From: an uncultured Acidobacteriaceae bacterium | GTDB lineage: Bacteria; Acidobacteriota; Terriglobia; Terriglobales; Acidobacteriaceae | Length of the DNA: 14,482 nt | Assembly: GCA_903842845.1 (NCBI GenBank) | Contig: CAIMNN010000568.1 | Location: 1 to 14,482, forward strand | Direction of reading: 5' to 3' | Shown: positions 1 through 7,916 of the stretch, one piece after another | How positions within the stretch are numbered: position 1 is the stretch's first letter | How the letters are laid out: each line of letters starts with the position of its first letter | Position numbers and translations under genes: made by a program | The notes under the pieces: model-generated | Seen by the model: the letters and a program-made list of their open reading frames with translations, nothing else | Told to the model about the DNA's origin: nothing | The model's database searches: none

Positions 1-34
1 CACTCGCATCACGGGCACGTTCACTAAAATTTTC

Positions 35-40
35 GGAGGT
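35..40 (+). promoter_or_regulatory. Ribosome binding site of the CocE-type hydrolase
   Basis: GGAGGT lies 11 nt upstream of the ATG at 52. It abuts an in-frame TTG at 40 that would give a longer ORF, so that TTG cannot be served by this site. It therefore decides the start in favour of 52 (an ATG at 55 is also possible). Confidence 0.75.
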
Positions 41-51
41 TGTTCAACGTC

Positions 52-2250
52 ATGATGAAATCACCGAGGTATTTCCCTGCTTTGTGGTTGGCTGTTGGCT
101 TTCTGTGCGTGCTGCCGCTTGCGACGCAAGAAAAGAAGGATGCAGCGCCGGAGCAACCCGAAGCGCAGTTGACCGCCGCGCAGCTTGATGCGTTGAGCGG
201 GCAGTACGCCGACAAGAATGAGCCGGATGAGCCGGCAAACTTTTCTGCGCGTGACGGCAAGCTTTATCTCGAGAGCTATCGCACACCGCCGGTGGCTTTG
301 AAGGCCCTCTCTGCAACGGAATTTGAGATCACGCAATACAAAGTGAAGATTAAATTCACACTCGATGCGAGCGGTCGCGGCGAATCGGAAGTGATAGAGT
401 CCGCGCCGGACCGGTTGATGCAACTCGTCGGCCCGCCGCAACACTACGAGTTCCCCGAGTACACGCGCAGCGAAGCGATGATTCCGATGCGCGATGGCGT
501 GAAGTTGTACGTTGTTATCCTTGCACCGAAGGCCGGAACGCCACTTGTGGCCAAGCCAATGCCGATCATCCTGGAGCGAACACCGTATGGCGCAGGAGAG
601 TTTGATGCCAATTCCGTAGTGGGTTTCCGGCCGGAGCTGGCGCGTGCCGGCTACATCTTCGTGATTGGCGATATACGCGGCCGCTACAAGAGCGAAGGCG
701 AGTTCCGTTTGAACGCGCCACTCTCACTCGACCACACAAATCCGAAGAACGTTGACGAGAGCACGGACGCTTACGACACCGTTGCGTGGCTGATTAAAAA
801 TGTGGCCAACAATAACGGCCGCGTCGGCGTGGTTGGCACAAGTTATGACGGCTTCACTGCAACCGAGGCCGGCATTGATCCGCATCCGGCGGTGAAGGCC
901 ATTAGCCCGCAGGCGCCGATGATCGATGCGTGGATGGGCGATGACTTCTTCCACAACGGCGCGTTCCGCCAGAGCTACGGCTACGATTACGCGATCCTGA
1001 CCGAGCTGACCAAGGAGAACAGCGAAGTGGATTACGGCAAAGACAAGGACGGCAAGCCGAAGGACGGGTACGACTTTTTCCTTGAGCGCGGTTCGTTTGA
1101 GCAGAATGTGAAGGCTTCGGGAATTCGTATGTTGCCGTCGTGGGAGCACTTCATCGAGCATCCTGCGTACGACGAAATCTGGAAGACACGCGGCGTACAA
1201 AACACGCTGACCAAGCTGACAGTGCCAACGCTGAGCGTCGGCGGCTACTACGACCAGGAAGATATGTACGGTCCGCAGGAGGAGTACGCAACGCTTGAGC
1301 CGCTCGACACGGCGAAGATAAATTTCCTCGCGCTGGGTCCGTGGTGCCATGGTTGCTGGGCGATGACCACTCGCCACTTCGGCGCGCTGCAATATGGTGA
1401 GCCAATCGGGCTTGAGTTCCGCAGAGACATCGAAGCGAAGTTTTTTGCGAAGTATCTGAAGGACGAGCCGGGCTTTGATGTTGATGACACGGCGAGCTTC
1501 CAGACAGGTTCGAATACATGGAAGCGCTACTCGCACTTCCCGCCGATCGAGGCGACCGAGATGCCGCTGCACATGCAGGGCGACGGCAAGGCAAGCTGGA
1601 GCGAACCGAAGTCGGAGATGAAGACGAGCTACGAGAGCGACCCGGCGAATCCGGTTCCGTATCGCGAGCGGCCGATCCAGGTGACCTACGGGCCTGGTTC
1701 GAAGTGGCGTACATGGATGATTGCTGACCAGCGCTTTGTGGATGGACGCAAAGATGTCGCCGTATGGAAACTGCCGGTGCTGAAGAAGGACCTGGCAGTG
1801 ACCGGTGATGTAATCGCCGACCTCTTCGTTTCAACGACCGGTTCCGACACCGATATCGTCGTCAAGCTCATCGACGAGTATCCGGCAGACGATGCTGACC
1901 CGACGATGCGCGGTTACGAGCTGATGACAAACGCGGAGATATTCCGCGGGCGTTACCTGCAAAGTTTTGAGAAGCCCGCGCCGCTGCGGCCCGGTTCGGT
2001 ACATGAGTTCAAATACAGCCTGCACGGTGTGGACCATGTCTTCAAGGCCGGCCATACGGTGATGGTCGAAGTGCAGAGCACATGGTTCCCGCTCTATGAC
2101 CGCAATCCGCAGACATTTGTGCCCAACATCATGAAGGCAAAGCCGGAGGATTACAAAGCGGCGACCATCACGATTCTGTCCGATCCCGGGCACGATTCAA
2201 GCGTCATTCTGCCGGTGATGAACAGCTGCGACCATGTTGAGTGCTTTTAA
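52..2250 (+). CDS. Exported CocE/NonD family hydrolase (X-Pro dipeptidyl-peptidase type)
   Basis: This is a serine hydrolase of the CocE/NonD alpha/beta family, whose members cleave X-Pro peptides, acyl esters or related amides. The protein has 732 residues from the ATG at 52. Residues 1-26 form a signal peptide, so it acts outside the cytoplasm. Residues about 40-120 (from LSGQYADKNEPDEP) resemble the small beta domain DUF3471 that is often attached to secreted hydrolases. The alpha/beta core follows, with nucleophile Ser264 in GTSYDG, Asp401 in GGYYDQED and His433 in GPWCHGCW, a complete triad. From about residue 545 to the end is the jelly-roll X-Pro C-terminal domain (SDTDIVVKLIDEYP, MRGYELM, HEFKYSL). 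The family call is firm. The substrate cannot be read from sequence; glutaryl-7-ACA acylase or esterase labels are equally possible for this family. No terminator is visible after the stop. Confidence 0.93.
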   Translation: MMKSPRYFPALWLAVGFLCVLPLATQEKKDAAPEQPEAQLTAAQLDALSGQYADKNEPDEPANFSARDGKLYLESYRTPPVALKALSATEFEITQYKVKIKFTLDASGRGESEVIESAPDRLMQLVGPPQHYEFPEYTRSEAMIPMRDGVKLYVVILAPKAGTPLVAKPMPIILERTPYGAGEFDANSVVGFRPELARAGYIFVIGDIRGRYKSEGEFRLNAPLSLDHTNPKNVDESTDAYDTVAWLIKNVANNNGRVGVVGTSYDGFTATEAGIDPHPAVKAISPQAPMIDAWMGDDFFHNGAFRQSYGYDYAILTELTKENSEVDYGKDKDGKPKDGYDFFLERGSFEQNVKASGIRMLPSWEHFIEHPAYDEIWKTRGVQNTLTKLTVPTLSVGGYYDQEDMYGPQEEYATLEPLDTAKINFLALGPWCHGCWAMTTRHFGALQYGEPIGLEFRRDIEAKFFAKYLKDEPGFDVDDTASFQTGSNTWKRYSHFPPIEATEMPLHMQGDGKASWSEPKSEMKTSYESDPANPVPYRERPIQVTYGPGSKWRTWMIADQRFVDGRKDVAVWKLPVLKKDLAVTGDVIADLFVSTTGSDTDIVVKLIDEYPADDADPTMRGYELMTNAEIFRGRYLQSFEKPAPLRPGSVHEFKYSLHGVDHVFKAGHTVMVEVQSTWFPLYDRNPQTFVPNIMKAKPEDYKAATITILSDPGHDSSVILPVMNSCDHVECF

Positions 2251-2259
2251 ATTTCTCTG

Positions 2260-2520
2260 ATGACCGATGTTGTCGGTGGGGCTGGTTCAATCTCCGGCTC
2301 CGCCGATGATGGCAATATGAAACATATAACTTTGTTCGATGGAACCCTCATTGCTGCGCACATGCGTGGCGCTCTCGATATTGACATTCCGGAACAACCG
2401 GATTTCTGGAAGCGGCTTAAAGACCGCATCTTTGCCACCGACCTGCTGAGCGACATCGAGACGCTCCGCCATTTGAATGGCAGCACGCGTTTGCGTGCAT
2501 GGCGCGTCTGGTTGCGCTAA
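2260..2520 (+). CDS. Small hypothetical ORF, doubtful
   Basis: An 86-codon ORF fills most of the gap between the hydrolase and prfA. An internal ATG at 2318 would give 67 residues (starting MKHITLFDGT). I do not recognise it. In its favour: from 2318 onward about two thirds of the third codon positions are G or C, as in neighbouring genes, and TAAATT at 2248-2253 ends 6 nt before the ATG at 2260, the spacing expected for a leaderless mRNA. Against it: there is no Shine-Dalgarno sequence at either start, no recognisable domain, and overlapping minus-strand ORFs of similar size. It could be a remnant or the tail of a decayed gene. Confidence 0.3.
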   Translation: MTDVVGGAGSISGSADDGNMKHITLFDGTLIAAHMRGALDIDIPEQPDFWKRLKDRIFATDLLSDIETLRHLNGSTRLRAWRVWLR

Positions 2521-2669
2521 AATATTCATATGGTCATTCGCCTGTCTATCTCGGCGCTTTTCTAGCGGCTCCCGCCGCCCTGACCTTTCTGTGCCCGAAA
2601 TTTCCTTTCAAATTCAATTAGAAAATGCTCATTCGCTTTGCGAGTGAGCCGCAACACTTTGGAGAATTT
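2521..2669 (+). other. Non-coding leader of prfA
   Basis: This stretch between the small ORF and prfA holds no gene that I can support. It becomes A/T-rich after about 2600 and presumably carries the prfA promoter, but I could not settle on a convincing -35/-10 pair. An in-frame ATG at 2625 extends prfA by 15 codons; it has no ribosome-binding site and the extension is not typical of the family. Confidence 0.4.
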
Positions 2670-3731
2670 ATGCTGGACCGTTTGGAACAAATGGAAAAAC
2701 GTTACGACGAGCTGAGCGAGCAGATGAGCCAGCCCGAGGTGATCAACGACCACGAAAAGTATCAGAAGGCCGCCAAGGCGCGCCGCGATATTGAAGATGC
2801 GGTGGAGAAGTATCGTGAGCTGAAGATCGCGCAGCAGGGACTCGCGGACGCCAAGGCGATGCTTGCCGAGTCGGACGCGGAGATGCGCGCGATGGCTGAG
2901 GAAGAGATCGCAGCGCTCGAGCCGCGTGTTCCGGCGCTCGAAGAAGAACTGAAGGTCTTGCTGCTGCCGAAGGACCCGAATGACGAGAAGAACGTTATTC
3001 TTGAAATTCGTGCGGGCACGGGCGGCGATGAGGCGAGTTTGTTTGCCGCCGAGGTCTTCCGCATGTACCAGCGTTTTGCCGAGCAGCACCGATGGAAGAT
3101 CGAGATACTCTCCATGTCAGAGTCGACGGTCGGCGGATACAAGGAAGTCATCGCGATCATCGAAGGCACTCGCGTCTACTCGCAGATGAAATATGAGAGC
3201 GGCGTGCATCGCGTGCAGCGCGTGCCCGAGACTGAAACGCAGGGACGCGTGCATACTTCGGCAATCACTGTCGCAGTACTGCCTGAGGCTGAAGATGTTG
3301 ACATCAAGATCGAAGCCAAGGACCTGCGCATCGACACCTTCTGTTCATCGGGCCCCGGCGGTCAATCGGTGAACACGACTTACTCAGCGGTTCGCATCAC
3401 TCATATTCCGACGGGCACTGTGGTGAGCTGCCAGGATGAGAAGTCGCAGATAAAGAACCGCGAGAAAGGCATGCGCGTGTTGCGTTCGCGTTTGTACGAG
3501 CAGGAGATGGACAAACAGAACGCAGAGTTAGCCAAGGAACGCAAGCAGCAGGTTGGCTCCGGCGACCGCAGCGAGAAGATTCGCACTTATAACTTCCCGC
3601 AGAACCGGCTGACCGACCACCGCATCGGCTTGACGCTGCATCAGCTTGACCTCATCATGCAGGGCAAGTTGCAGGCGATCGTTGATGCGTTGACGACGCA
3701 TTATCAATCCGAAAAGCTGAAGGCCGCTTGA
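2670..3731 (+). CDS. prfA: Peptide chain release factor 1 (RF1)
   Basis: RF1 recognises UAA and UAG in the ribosomal A site and triggers hydrolysis of peptidyl-tRNA. The protein has 353 residues, the normal RF1 size. The N-terminal helical region (MLDRLEQMEKRYDEL) is followed by the codon-recognition domain with the PxT tripeptide as Pro186-Glu187-Thr188 in RVPETETQGRVHTS. This is the RF1 type rather than the SPF motif of RF2. The catalytic GGQ is Gly230-Gly231-Gln232 in SSGPGGQSVNTTYSAVR. The ATG at 2670 is chosen because GGAG at 2661-2664 precedes it by 5 nt and the family begins here. There is no internal frameshift of the RF2 kind. The next gene, prmC, encodes the enzyme that methylates Gln232. 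Confidence 0.97.
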   Translation: MLDRLEQMEKRYDELSEQMSQPEVINDHEKYQKAAKARRDIEDAVEKYRELKIAQQGLADAKAMLAESDAEMRAMAEEEIAALEPRVPALEEELKVLLLPKDPNDEKNVILEIRAGTGGDEASLFAAEVFRMYQRFAEQHRWKIEILSMSESTVGGYKEVIAIIEGTRVYSQMKYESGVHRVQRVPETETQGRVHTSAITVAVLPEAEDVDIKIEAKDLRIDTFCSSGPGGQSVNTTYSAVRITHIPTGTVVSCQDEKSQIKNREKGMRVLRSRLYEQEMDKQNAELAKERKQQVGSGDRSEKIRTYNFPQNRLTDHRIGLTLHQLDLIMQGKLQAIVDALTTHYQSEKLKAA

Positions 3732-3739
3732 GCGAGCTG

Positions 3740-4591
3740 ATGACAGTGCGCGCGCTGCTCGCATGGGGCGAAGAGCGTTTGCAGCTTTCGTCACGCGCGC
3801 CTTCACCGGCGAAAGACGCGGAGTGGATGCTGCGGCATGTGCTCGGCCGCGACAAGGCGTGGCTGCTGACGCACGGCGACGAGGGCGTTGAAGATGGGCC
3901 AGCGCAGGAATACGCAGCGCTGATCAAACGGCGCGCAACCGGCGAGCCGATGCAGTACATCGTCGGCGAGTGTGAATTTTTTGGAATGCCGTTTCGCGTG
4001 ACGCCTGATGTTTTGATTCCGCGGCCGGAGACGGAGCACCTGGTTGAGAAGGTTGTTGAATTAGCCGCCGGATTTTCTGAACTGCGCATCATCGACGTCG
4101 GCACTGGCTCGGGAGCGATAGCAATTGCGATCGCAAAGCAACTGCCGCAGGCGCAAGTGACAGCGACGGACCTTTCTGAAGGCGCAATCGCAGTAGCGCG
4201 AGAAAATGCGGCGCGCAACGGAGCAACTGTCCGCTTCCTCTCGGGCAACCTTCTTGCGCCCGTACAGCAAGAAAAATTTGAGATCATCGCCAGCAATCCG
4301 CCTTATGTGCCGAGTGAAGAGAAGGCGCTGCTCGCAGTCGAGGTGCGCGACCACGAACCGGAGTTGGCTCTCTACGGCGGCGCGGATGGTTTGGGAATCT
4401 ACCGGCGACTGATTCCAGCGGCGTTCGCACAACTCACCGACGGCGGATGGTTACTACTTGAGATGGGTTTTGGTCAGGCGGAACGAATCAGCTCGATGAT
4501 GAGCGAGGCCGGATTCAAAGAGGTCGACGCCATCAAAGACCTGCAAGGCATTGAGAGAATTCTTTGCGGAATAAAAAAGGAGCGCAATTAA
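3740..4591 (+). CDS. prmC: Release factor glutamine N5-methyltransferase
   Basis: PrmC transfers a methyl group from S-adenosylmethionine to the amide of the GGQ glutamine of release factors, raising termination efficiency. Starting at the ATG at 3740 it has 283 residues. An N-terminal helical domain (VRALLAWGEERLQL) is followed by a Rossmann methyltransferase fold with the SAM loop GTGSG at residues 121-125 and the substrate-amide motif Asn186-Pro-Pro-Tyr189 in ASNPPYVPSEEK. An alternative in-frame TTG at 3728 overlaps the prfA stop (TTGA) with GAAGG just 4 nt upstream. I prefer the ATG because family members usually begin at this point, but the ribosome-binding evidence is weak for both. 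prfA followed by prmC is a common bacterial pair and implies co-transcription. The last codons lie inside the left arm of the terminator. Confidence 0.95.
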   Translation: MTVRALLAWGEERLQLSSRAPSPAKDAEWMLRHVLGRDKAWLLTHGDEGVEDGPAQEYAALIKRRATGEPMQYIVGECEFFGMPFRVTPDVLIPRPETEHLVEKVVELAAGFSELRIIDVGTGSGAIAIAIAKQLPQAQVTATDLSEGAIAVARENAARNGATVRFLSGNLLAPVQQEKFEIIASNPPYVPSEEKALLAVEVRDHEPELALYGGADGLGIYRRLIPAAFAQLTDGGWLLLEMGFGQAERISSMMSEAGFKEVDAIKDLQGIERILCGIKKERN

Positions 4592-4606
4592 CTCGCGCTC
4601 CTTTTT
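4574..4606. terminator. Bidirectional intrinsic terminator between prmC and the GH13 gene
   Basis: A perfect 12-bp inverted repeat, AAAAAGGAGCGC (4574-4585) and GCGCTCCTTTTT (4595-4606), has a 9-nt loop. The T run serves the plus strand and the A run serves as a T run for the minus strand, so it can stop both convergent genes. The prmC stop codon (4589-4591) sits in the loop. Confidence 0.9.
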
Positions 4607-4620
4607 ATTTCAACAAATAA

Positions 4621-6390
4621 TTACAACTGTCCAATGTACACACCGAACGGTCCAAGCTCGATGTGCGAGATGTTGCCCGGGTCAGTCGCGCCCGGAGATT
4701 TCAGCAAAGTCTTCAGCGACTTTGCCTGAACATCGGGCGTGCTCAGGTTCACGGTCTGCGGTTGAGCTGTGAAGTTGACCGAGATGACAACGCGATTCGG
4801 GCCCGAAGCACGAATCCAGCTCAGCACGTTCGTGTTCGACTGGTCGAGCATGACGTTGTCGCCGTGAGCGATTGCGTCATTGGTCTTTTTCAGCTCGATC
4901 AACTTTTGATACCAGTGGAAGAGCGAGTTCGGGTCGGCCGTCTCCGCTTTCACGTTGATGCTTGTGTAACTCGGCGGAACAGGAAGCCACGGCGCAGCAT
5001 TCGAGAAGCCGGCGTTCTTTGAGTCGTCCCACTGCATCGGTGTGCGCTCGCCGTCGCGGCCTTTTTCCTTGGGCCAGCCGGTTACACCGACCGGGTCCTT
5101 CACATCTTCCTTGCGAGTAGGCGGCGTTGTCTTCATGCCGATCTCGTCGCCGTAGTAGAAGAGCGATGCGCCACGAGTCATAAAGAGAATGGTCGAAACC
5201 GCACGTTGAATGTCCGTGTCGTGCACGCCATCGCCGAAGCGGGCATCAAGCCTCGGGTTGTCGTGGTTGTCAAAAACGATGAGCGGAATGTTGCCGTTGA
5301 GCTTGGTCTCGGCTTCGCTGATGCGGGTGCGGAAAGCGGCGACATCAAACTTGTTGATGCCGAGGCCGATCTGCGTGTCCATGGGAAGATGGAACTCGGG
5401 CTTCTCCGGTGTGCCATACAACTTAGCGAGGTCGTTGATGGTCGGCACATAAGTCTCGCCAACCAGAACGTGCGTCCCCGGAAATTTATTAGACGGGAAC
5501 TCATCCGATGCCTTGCGCATCTCGACCATTACGTCGTGCACCTGCGGATAGAATTCGGTCTTCTTGCCATCGGTCGTCTTGTCGCCGTACGCGTTGATGA
5601 CGATGTTGCCGTCCTTGTCCTTGACGTACTCTTCGTCTTCAAGCTTCGGGTCTTCGTACAACGTGGTGATGGCGTCAAAGCGGAAACCGACAACGCCATG
5701 CTTGTACCAGAAGCGCATGATGTCTTTGAAGGCATCGTGGATCTTGGGGTTGTCCCAGTTCACGTCGGGCTGACCGATATAAAACTTGTGGTAATAATAT
5801 TGCCGCGTTGTTTCGTCCCACTCCCACGCGCTGTGGCCGAACTCGCTGAGCCAGTTGTTCGGCGGCTGGCCTTTGTCAGTCGCAGTCTCGCCCTTGCCAT
5901 CGTGCCACACATACCAATCGCGGTACGGGTTGGTCTTTGACTTGCGCGACTCTTCGAACCACTTGTGCTTGTCGGAGCTGTGGTTCATCACCATATCCAT
6001 CATGATGCGGATGTTGCGCTTCTTGGCTTCAGCGACTAGGCGATCGAAGTCAGCGAGCGTGCCGTAGGCCGGGTCAATGTTCTTGTAGTCAGAGATGTCG
6101 TAGCCGAAGTCGGCCTGCGGTGAGGGATAGCAGGGCGAGATCCAGATGGCGTCGATGCCGAGCTCATGCAGATAGTCAAGGTGCGCGGTGATGCCGTTGA
6201 TGTCGCCGAGTCCGTCGTTGTTTGTGTCTTGAAAGCTGCGCGGATAGATCTCATAGATGACGGCGTTCTTCCACCAGTCCTTGAGATTGGCGGAGTCCTT
6301 ATCCGATTGCGCGCTGAGATTTGTGCCAGGCAGCACGAAAAACATAAATGCCATGACAAACAGAATTGGTCGAAGTGATTTCGTGATCAT
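4621..6390 (-). CDS. Exported GH13 alpha-glucosidase (alpha-amylase family)
   Basis: This glycoside hydrolase family 13 enzyme has 589 residues. The start is the ATG at 6390, preceded 6 nt upstream by AAGGAG (6397-6402, minus strand). A longer ORF to 6444 adds 18 codons ahead of that site and is rejected. Residues 1-28 are a signal peptide (cut near LSA-QS). The catalytic (beta/alpha)8 barrel starts with WWKNAVIYEIYPRSF. Conserved region I is MDMVMNHSS; nucleophile Asp239 is in GFRFDAI; acid/base Glu312 is in VGETYV; Asp377 is in FDNHDNPR. QPDVN, the fifth conserved region, places it with the oligo-1,6-/alpha-glucosidase group. The residue after the nucleophile is Ala rather than the Val typical of 1,6-specific enzymes, suggesting alpha-1,4 preference (inference). 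A small beta C-domain ends the protein. It probably releases glucose from malto-oligosaccharides in the periplasm. Trehalose synthase is less likely. Confidence 0.92.
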   Translation of the reverse strand: MITKSLRPILFVMAFMFFVLPGTNLSAQSDKDSANLKDWWKNAVIYEIYPRSFQDTNNDGLGDINGITAHLDYLHELGIDAIWISPCYPSPQADFGYDISDYKNIDPAYGTLADFDRLVAEAKKRNIRIMMDMVMNHSSDKHKWFEESRKSKTNPYRDWYVWHDGKGETATDKGQPPNNWLSEFGHSAWEWDETTRQYYYHKFYIGQPDVNWDNPKIHDAFKDIMRFWYKHGVVGFRFDAITTLYEDPKLEDEEYVKDKDGNIVINAYGDKTTDGKKTEFYPQVHDVMVEMRKASDEFPSNKFPGTHVLVGETYVPTINDLAKLYGTPEKPEFHLPMDTQIGLGINKFDVAAFRTRISEAETKLNGNIPLIVFDNHDNPRLDARFGDGVHDTDIQRAVSTILFMTRGASLFYYGDEIGMKTTPPTRKEDVKDPVGVTGWPKEKGRDGERTPMQWDDSKNAGFSNAAPWLPVPPSYTSINVKAETADPNSLFHWYQKLIELKKTNDAIAHGDNVMLDQSNTNVLSWIRASGPNRVVISVNFTAQPQTVNLSTPDVQAKSLKTLLKSPGATDPGNISHIELGPFGVYIGQL

Positions 6391-6411
6391 GTATTGCTCC
6401 TTGTTGACTGC

Positions 6412-6423
6412 GGAAACGCTTCC
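6412..6423. promoter_or_regulatory. Possible LacI-family operator upstream of the GH13 gene
   Basis: GGAAACGCTTCC is an imperfect palindrome with GGAA/TTCC arms around a central CG, the layout of LacI/GalR-family operators. It lies about 22-33 nt upstream of the glucosidase ATG and just upstream of its ribosome-binding site. Sugar-responsive LacI-type control of an alpha-glucosidase would make sense. No regulator gene is in the window, and a site this short can arise by chance. Confidence 0.3.
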
Positions 6424-6517
6424 AGTGCTCATGGATAGTGGCAATGGTATTTGATGAACAAATTATCACAGTTGAGCAACAGCTGATGTGTTGGAGTTAA
6501 TGCATTGGATTTTCAAC

Positions 6518-6546
6518 TTGCGTCTTTGAGCAGCGATGTTTACTCT
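6518..6546 (+). promoter_or_regulatory. Possible leaderless promoter of the DUF2252 gene
   Basis: TTGCGT (6518-6523) and TACTCT (6541-6546) are separated by 17 bp. The -10-like hexamer ends 6 nt before the ATG at 6553, so the predicted first transcribed base is the A of the ATG. The hexamers match consensus only partly (three of six each). No Shine-Dalgarno sequence precedes that ATG. Confidence 0.35.
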
Positions 6547-6552
6547 TCGCCT

Positions 6553-7860
6553 ATGAAGTGGTTGAGCAAAGAGGAACGCATCCTGCTGGGCGAAGCGGCC
6601 CGCAAGCGAGTGGCGCGGCGTGAGCACGGTGAATTGAGCAAAAAGTCGCGGCCCACCTCGGCGCTGCAATTATTAAAACGCTCCATGCGCGGCCGAGTGC
6701 CGGAGCTTATCGAATTAAAATATCAGCGCATGCTGGAGTCGCCCTTCGGATATTTCCGCGGCGCGGCGCCGGTAATGGCTGCGGATCTTGCCGGGCTCCC
6801 ATACACGGGATTGTTCGCACAGCTCTGCGGCGATGCGCATGTGCGCAACCTTGGCGCGTACGCAGCCCCCGATGGTCGGCTGGTCTTCGACATCAATGAT
6901 TTTGACGAGACGATTCCCGCTCCATTCGAGTGGGACCTGAAGCGCATGGCAGCATCTTTGGTTCTGGCAGGCATCGCGTCGGGCCACAAGAACGGCAGCG
7001 CGCAAGCCGTTGTGCGTACATTTGTTGCGAGCTATGTGAAGCTGGTTCATCAACTCGCCGAGTTGCCGCTGCTTGAGGCGAACCATTGGCAGGTCCATCG
7101 CATTAAGGATGTGAACCCGGCCCACACTGCGATGTTGCAGGCCGAGCGCTCAACGCCGCAACATGCGCTCCAGCAGTTGACCGTTGCTGTTGGCGGCAAG
7201 AAAAATGCAGCGCACAAATTCCGTACACAGAAGCCGGTGCTGCGCCGCGTGGAAGGCAAAGAGGCGCGTGCCGTGATTGCAAGTCTCGCCAGTTACGCAA
7301 TGCACCTTGAACCGCAGCGACAGCACTTGCTTTCAATGTACAAACCCGTCGATGTCGCGTTTAAAGTTGTTGGCACAGGCTCGGTTGGTCTGCGCGATTA
7401 TTGCATTTATCTCGAAGGCAGTGGCCCACTCGACCCGCTCTTTCTCCAAGTCAAAGAAGAGCCGGCCTCCTGCTATGCGCCTTATCTCAAAAAGCCACGC
7501 ATTCCGAAACACAATGGACAGCGCGTTGTTGAAGGTCAGCGCGCGATGCAGGTGCAAACCGACCCGTTCCTTGGATGGACGGAGTTAGCAGGCCGCGATT
7601 ATCTCGTCCGTCAACTAAACGACCACAAAGGCTCAATCGAGCTAACCGACCTTGCAGGTGACGCACTCGCCGCATATGCCGAACTCTGCGGCGAGCTATT
7701 GGCGCGCGGTCATTCGCGCTCCAGCGATGCGGCGGTGTTGAAGGGGTACCTCGGCGAAGGAAGTGGATTTGCCGATGCGATTGCCGAATTCGGCAAGGCA
7801 TACGCCGAGCGCACAGAGCAAGACTGGCAAGATCTGAAGAAAGCTCGCCGCGCAAAATAA
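6553..7860 (+). CDS. DUF2252 family protein (kinase-like fold, function unknown)
   Basis: The 435-residue protein belongs to DUF2252, an uncharacterised family. Two motifs recall the aminoglycoside-phosphotransferase/protein-kinase catalytic site. LCGDAHVRNLG (Asp94, His96, Asn99) resembles the catalytic loop GDxHxxN, and FDINDFDE (Asp113, Asp116, Asp118, Glu119) resembles the metal-binding loop. The spacing between them is shorter than or equal to that in the known kinases, so phosphotransfer is a guess. There is no signal peptide, so it should be cytoplasmic. The start is uncertain: the ATG at 6553 has a leaderless-type -10 box, while an in-frame TTG at 6505 has GGAG 8 nt upstream and would add 16 residues of no evident family similarity. 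It is transcribed divergently from the glucosidase, with no clear functional link. It ends at a shared terminator. Confidence 0.88.
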   Translation: MKWLSKEERILLGEAARKRVARREHGELSKKSRPTSALQLLKRSMRGRVPELIELKYQRMLESPFGYFRGAAPVMAADLAGLPYTGLFAQLCGDAHVRNLGAYAAPDGRLVFDINDFDETIPAPFEWDLKRMAASLVLAGIASGHKNGSAQAVVRTFVASYVKLVHQLAELPLLEANHWQVHRIKDVNPAHTAMLQAERSTPQHALQQLTVAVGGKKNAAHKFRTQKPVLRRVEGKEARAVIASLASYAMHLEPQRQHLLSMYKPVDVAFKVVGTGSVGLRDYCIYLEGSGPLDPLFLQVKEEPASCYAPYLKKPRIPKHNGQRVVEGQRAMQVQTDPFLGWTELAGRDYLVRQLNDHKGSIELTDLAGDALAAYAELCGELLARGHSRSSDAAVLKGYLGEGSGFADAIAEFGKAYAERTEQDWQDLKKARRAK

Positions 7861-7870
7861 GCAGAAATAA

Positions 7871-7906
7871 AAATGCCCCGCAAAGATGATTCCCTGCGGG
7901 GCATTT
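7871..7906. terminator. Bidirectional intrinsic terminator between DUF2252 and M28 genes
   Basis: A perfect 12-bp inverted repeat, AAATGCCCCGCA (7871-7882) and TGCGGGGCATTT (7895-7906), has a 12-nt loop. It is followed by CTGTTTTTAT on the plus strand and bounded by an A-rich stretch on the left that becomes a T run on the minus strand. It lies in the 56-nt gap between the two convergent stop codons. Confidence 0.88.
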
Positions 7907-7916
7907 CTGTTTTTAT

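Noticed and set aside
40..51. TTG start at 40 for the CocE-type hydrolase
   Set aside because: It overlaps the end of the GGAGGT ribosome-binding site, leaving no spacer; the ATG at 52 fits and begins a proper signal peptide.
724..1572. 282-codon minus-strand ORF opposite the CocE-type hydrolase
   Set aside because: Arg/Leu/Val-rich shadow of a strongly coding plus-strand gene; no ribosome-binding site and no recognisable motif.
5206..5940. 244-codon plus-strand ORF opposite the GH13 gene
   Set aside because: Covers the conserved GH13 catalytic regions in reverse; no independent evidence of coding.
6391..6444. 18-codon N-terminal extension of the GH13 gene to 6444
   Set aside because: AAGGAG lies inside the extension 6 nt before the ATG at 6390, and the signal peptide starts at that ATG.
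6500..6529. Nine-codon leader ORF upstream of the DUF2252 ATG
   Set aside because: GGAG is only 3 nt from its ATG and the peptide has no attenuator-like features; likely chance.
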